Assembly: GCF_001635455.1 (NCBI RefSeq) | Contig: NZ_LWEH01000608.1 | Location: 1-64,000 of the forward strand | Origin: Vibrio sp. HI00D65 | GTDB lineage: Bacteria; Pseudomonadota; Gammaproteobacteria; Enterobacterales; Vibrionaceae | Direction of reading: 5' to 3' | DNA length: 64,000 nt | Shown here: positions 63,245 to 64,000 of the stretch, in pieces | Layout: every line of letters begins with the position of its first letter | Numbering within the stretch: the stretch's first letter is position 1 | Notes under the pieces: generated by a model | Told to the model about the DNA's origin: nothing | Databases searched by the model: none | Seen by the model: only the letters and a program-made list of their open reading frames with translations | Position numbers and translations under genes: made by a program

Positions 63245-64000
63245 ATGCTCAAAATCAACAATAAGCAATTACTCTCTTTTATGGTGACAGAAGCAGATAG
63301 TGCGGTTGCGGTCACCAATCCAGCAACCGGTGAGCTCATTGGCTATGCGCCAATCTCTACCGAGGTGGAGCTAGATAACGCTATCAAGCGTGCAAATATC
63401 GCACAGAAAGAGTGGGCAAAAGTTCCAGCCAAAACTCGCGCTGCGCTGCTTAATAATTGGTATAAGTTGATCCTTGAAAACAAAGATGCTCTTGCTCGCT
63501 TGATGACCATGGAACAAGGCAAACCGTTGGCTGAAGCCACTGGCGAAGTGGTTTACGGAGCAAGCTTCATTGAATGGTTCGCCGAAGAAGCTAAACGCAC
63601 CTACGGCGATTCGATCCCTAGTACTGCGGCAGATAAGCGTTTAGTTACTATCAAACAACCAATTGGGGTGGCCTGTGCCATCACGCCATGGAACTTTCCC
63701 GTTGCGATGATCACCCGTAAAGCAGCGCCTGCATTAGCGGCTGGCTGTAGCTTCATTGTGAAACCTTCTGACGAGACACCACTTTCAGCATTTGCGGTCG
63801 TTAAACTGGCTTACCAAGCTGGAATCCCTGAAGACCTTATTCAAGTGGTTTTAGGTAATAGTCCTGAACAAATCGGTGAACTGTTTACCTCACACCCATT
63901 AATCAAAAAGATCTCATTTACGGGCTCTACCCGTGTTGGCAGCATCTTAATGGCGCAAGCCGCCAAAGGCATCAAACGCACTTCAATGGAGCTTGGCGGC
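63245..64000 (+). CDS. gabD: Succinate-semialdehyde dehydrogenase, N-terminal part (runs off the right edge)
   Basis: The first 252 codons of an NAD(P)-dependent aldehyde dehydrogenase. It opens VTNPATGELIGYAP, with EQGKPLAEATGEV, the cofactor-binding ITPWNFPVAMITRK and VKPSDETPLSA, FTGSTRVG and the ELGG near the edge. This pattern, especially MEQGKPL and the AEEAKRTYGD segment, matches GabD, which oxidises succinate semialdehyde to succinate in GABA breakdown. The catalytic Cys lies beyond the window. AAGGAACCACA before the ATG is a clear ribosome-binding site. Confidence 0.88.
   Translation, partial: MLKINNKQLLSFMVTEADSAVAVTNPATGELIGYAPISTEVELDNAIKRANIAQKEWAKVPAKTRAALLNNWYKLILENKDALARLMTMEQGKPLAEATGEVVYGASFIEWFAEEAKRTYGDSIPSTAADKRLVTIKQPIGVACAITPWNFPVAMITRKAAPALAAGCSFIVKPSDETPLSAFAVVKLAYQAGIPEDLIQVVLGNSPEQIGELFTSHPLIKKISFTGSTRVGSILMAQAAKGIKRTSMELGG

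Noticed and set aside
1-64000. CRISPR arrays, tRNA/rRNA genes, integron attC sites, a replication origin or an intact prophage
   Set aside because: I looked for direct-repeat arrays, cloverleaf-type sequences, attC-like repeats and phage genes and found none I could support.

Overview
The window looks like part of a Vibrio genome, most likely chromosome II. The base composition is moderate, genes are densely packed on both strands with many short rho-independent terminators, and several genes are typical of Vibrio. These include the complete heme-uptake block hutZXW / tonB1-exbB1-exbD1-hutBCD, a 153-residue TetR regulator that I recognise as LuxT, an OmpU-like porin, CheV, and a ShyA-type murein endopeptidase beside a GGDEF/EAL protein. 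In V. cholerae the hut block, luxT and pyrC lie on the small chromosome, which is the basis for the chromosome II inference. The exact species is not resolved.

Layout. 1-8023 (-) is the first 2,674 codons of a giant repeat adhesin whose C-terminus lies off the left edge. 8.3-11.8 kb has an M3 oligopeptidase, a long RecX-like protein and small ORFs. 11.8-14.3 kb is AT-rich and looks acquired: a EutQ-like cupin, a secreted HbpS/GlcG-type protein and a probable transposase relic. 14.3-18.4 kb is an scs-type thiol-redox operon (A-like, B, D, C). 18.6-25.9 kb has an AstE-like deacylase, a porin, a DMT exporter, a double-domain glutaredoxin, a 44-residue basic small protein, and a divergent MFS/LysR pair. 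26-33.5 kb has a GAF/GGDEF/EAL protein, an M23 endopeptidase, a CBM48 mini-protein, a GFA protein, a wrecked DUF1275 gene and a YjiH transporter. 34-39.6 kb has a Cache chemoreceptor, a cytosolic GH13 amylase with possible MalT boxes, ppiC, cheV and a wrecked cobalamin-adenosyltransferase-like gene. 39.8-47.5 kb is heme uptake and use, with two divergent operons around a Fur-box-like site. 47.9-64 kb has luxT, DUF406 and DUF1496 proteins, a 20-residue solenoid-repeat secreted protein, an acyltransferase, a helix-turn-helix-less AraC-type sensor domain, a divergent nadD-like/nadE pair, a MOSC/flavin/2Fe-2S fusion, a Pmp3 peptide, pyrC with a PurR-like box, DUF808, an M14 carboxypeptidase, a BCCT transporter, an unknown gene, and gabD cut by the right edge.

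How the parts fit. The hut genes form a full route: TonB1-ExbB1-ExbD1 energise outer-membrane heme receptors encoded elsewhere, HutBCD carries heme across the periplasm and inner membrane, and HutW, HutX and HutZ handle it in the cytosol. The scs operon supplies periplasmic reducing power and a DsbA/C-like partner, usually linked to copper tolerance. Chemotaxis (MCP, CheV), c-di-GMP turnover (EAL protein) and the giant adhesin all bear on surface attachment, although nothing here shows that they are co-regulated.

Limits. Everything was read by eye from the sequence. No tRNA, rRNA, CRISPR array, complete insertion sequence, integron attC site or replication origin was seen. The least explained pieces are the AT-rich island, the two multiply broken genes, the short ORFs missed by a length cutoff, a possible small RNA before the terminator at 18598, and the 20-residue repeat protein.
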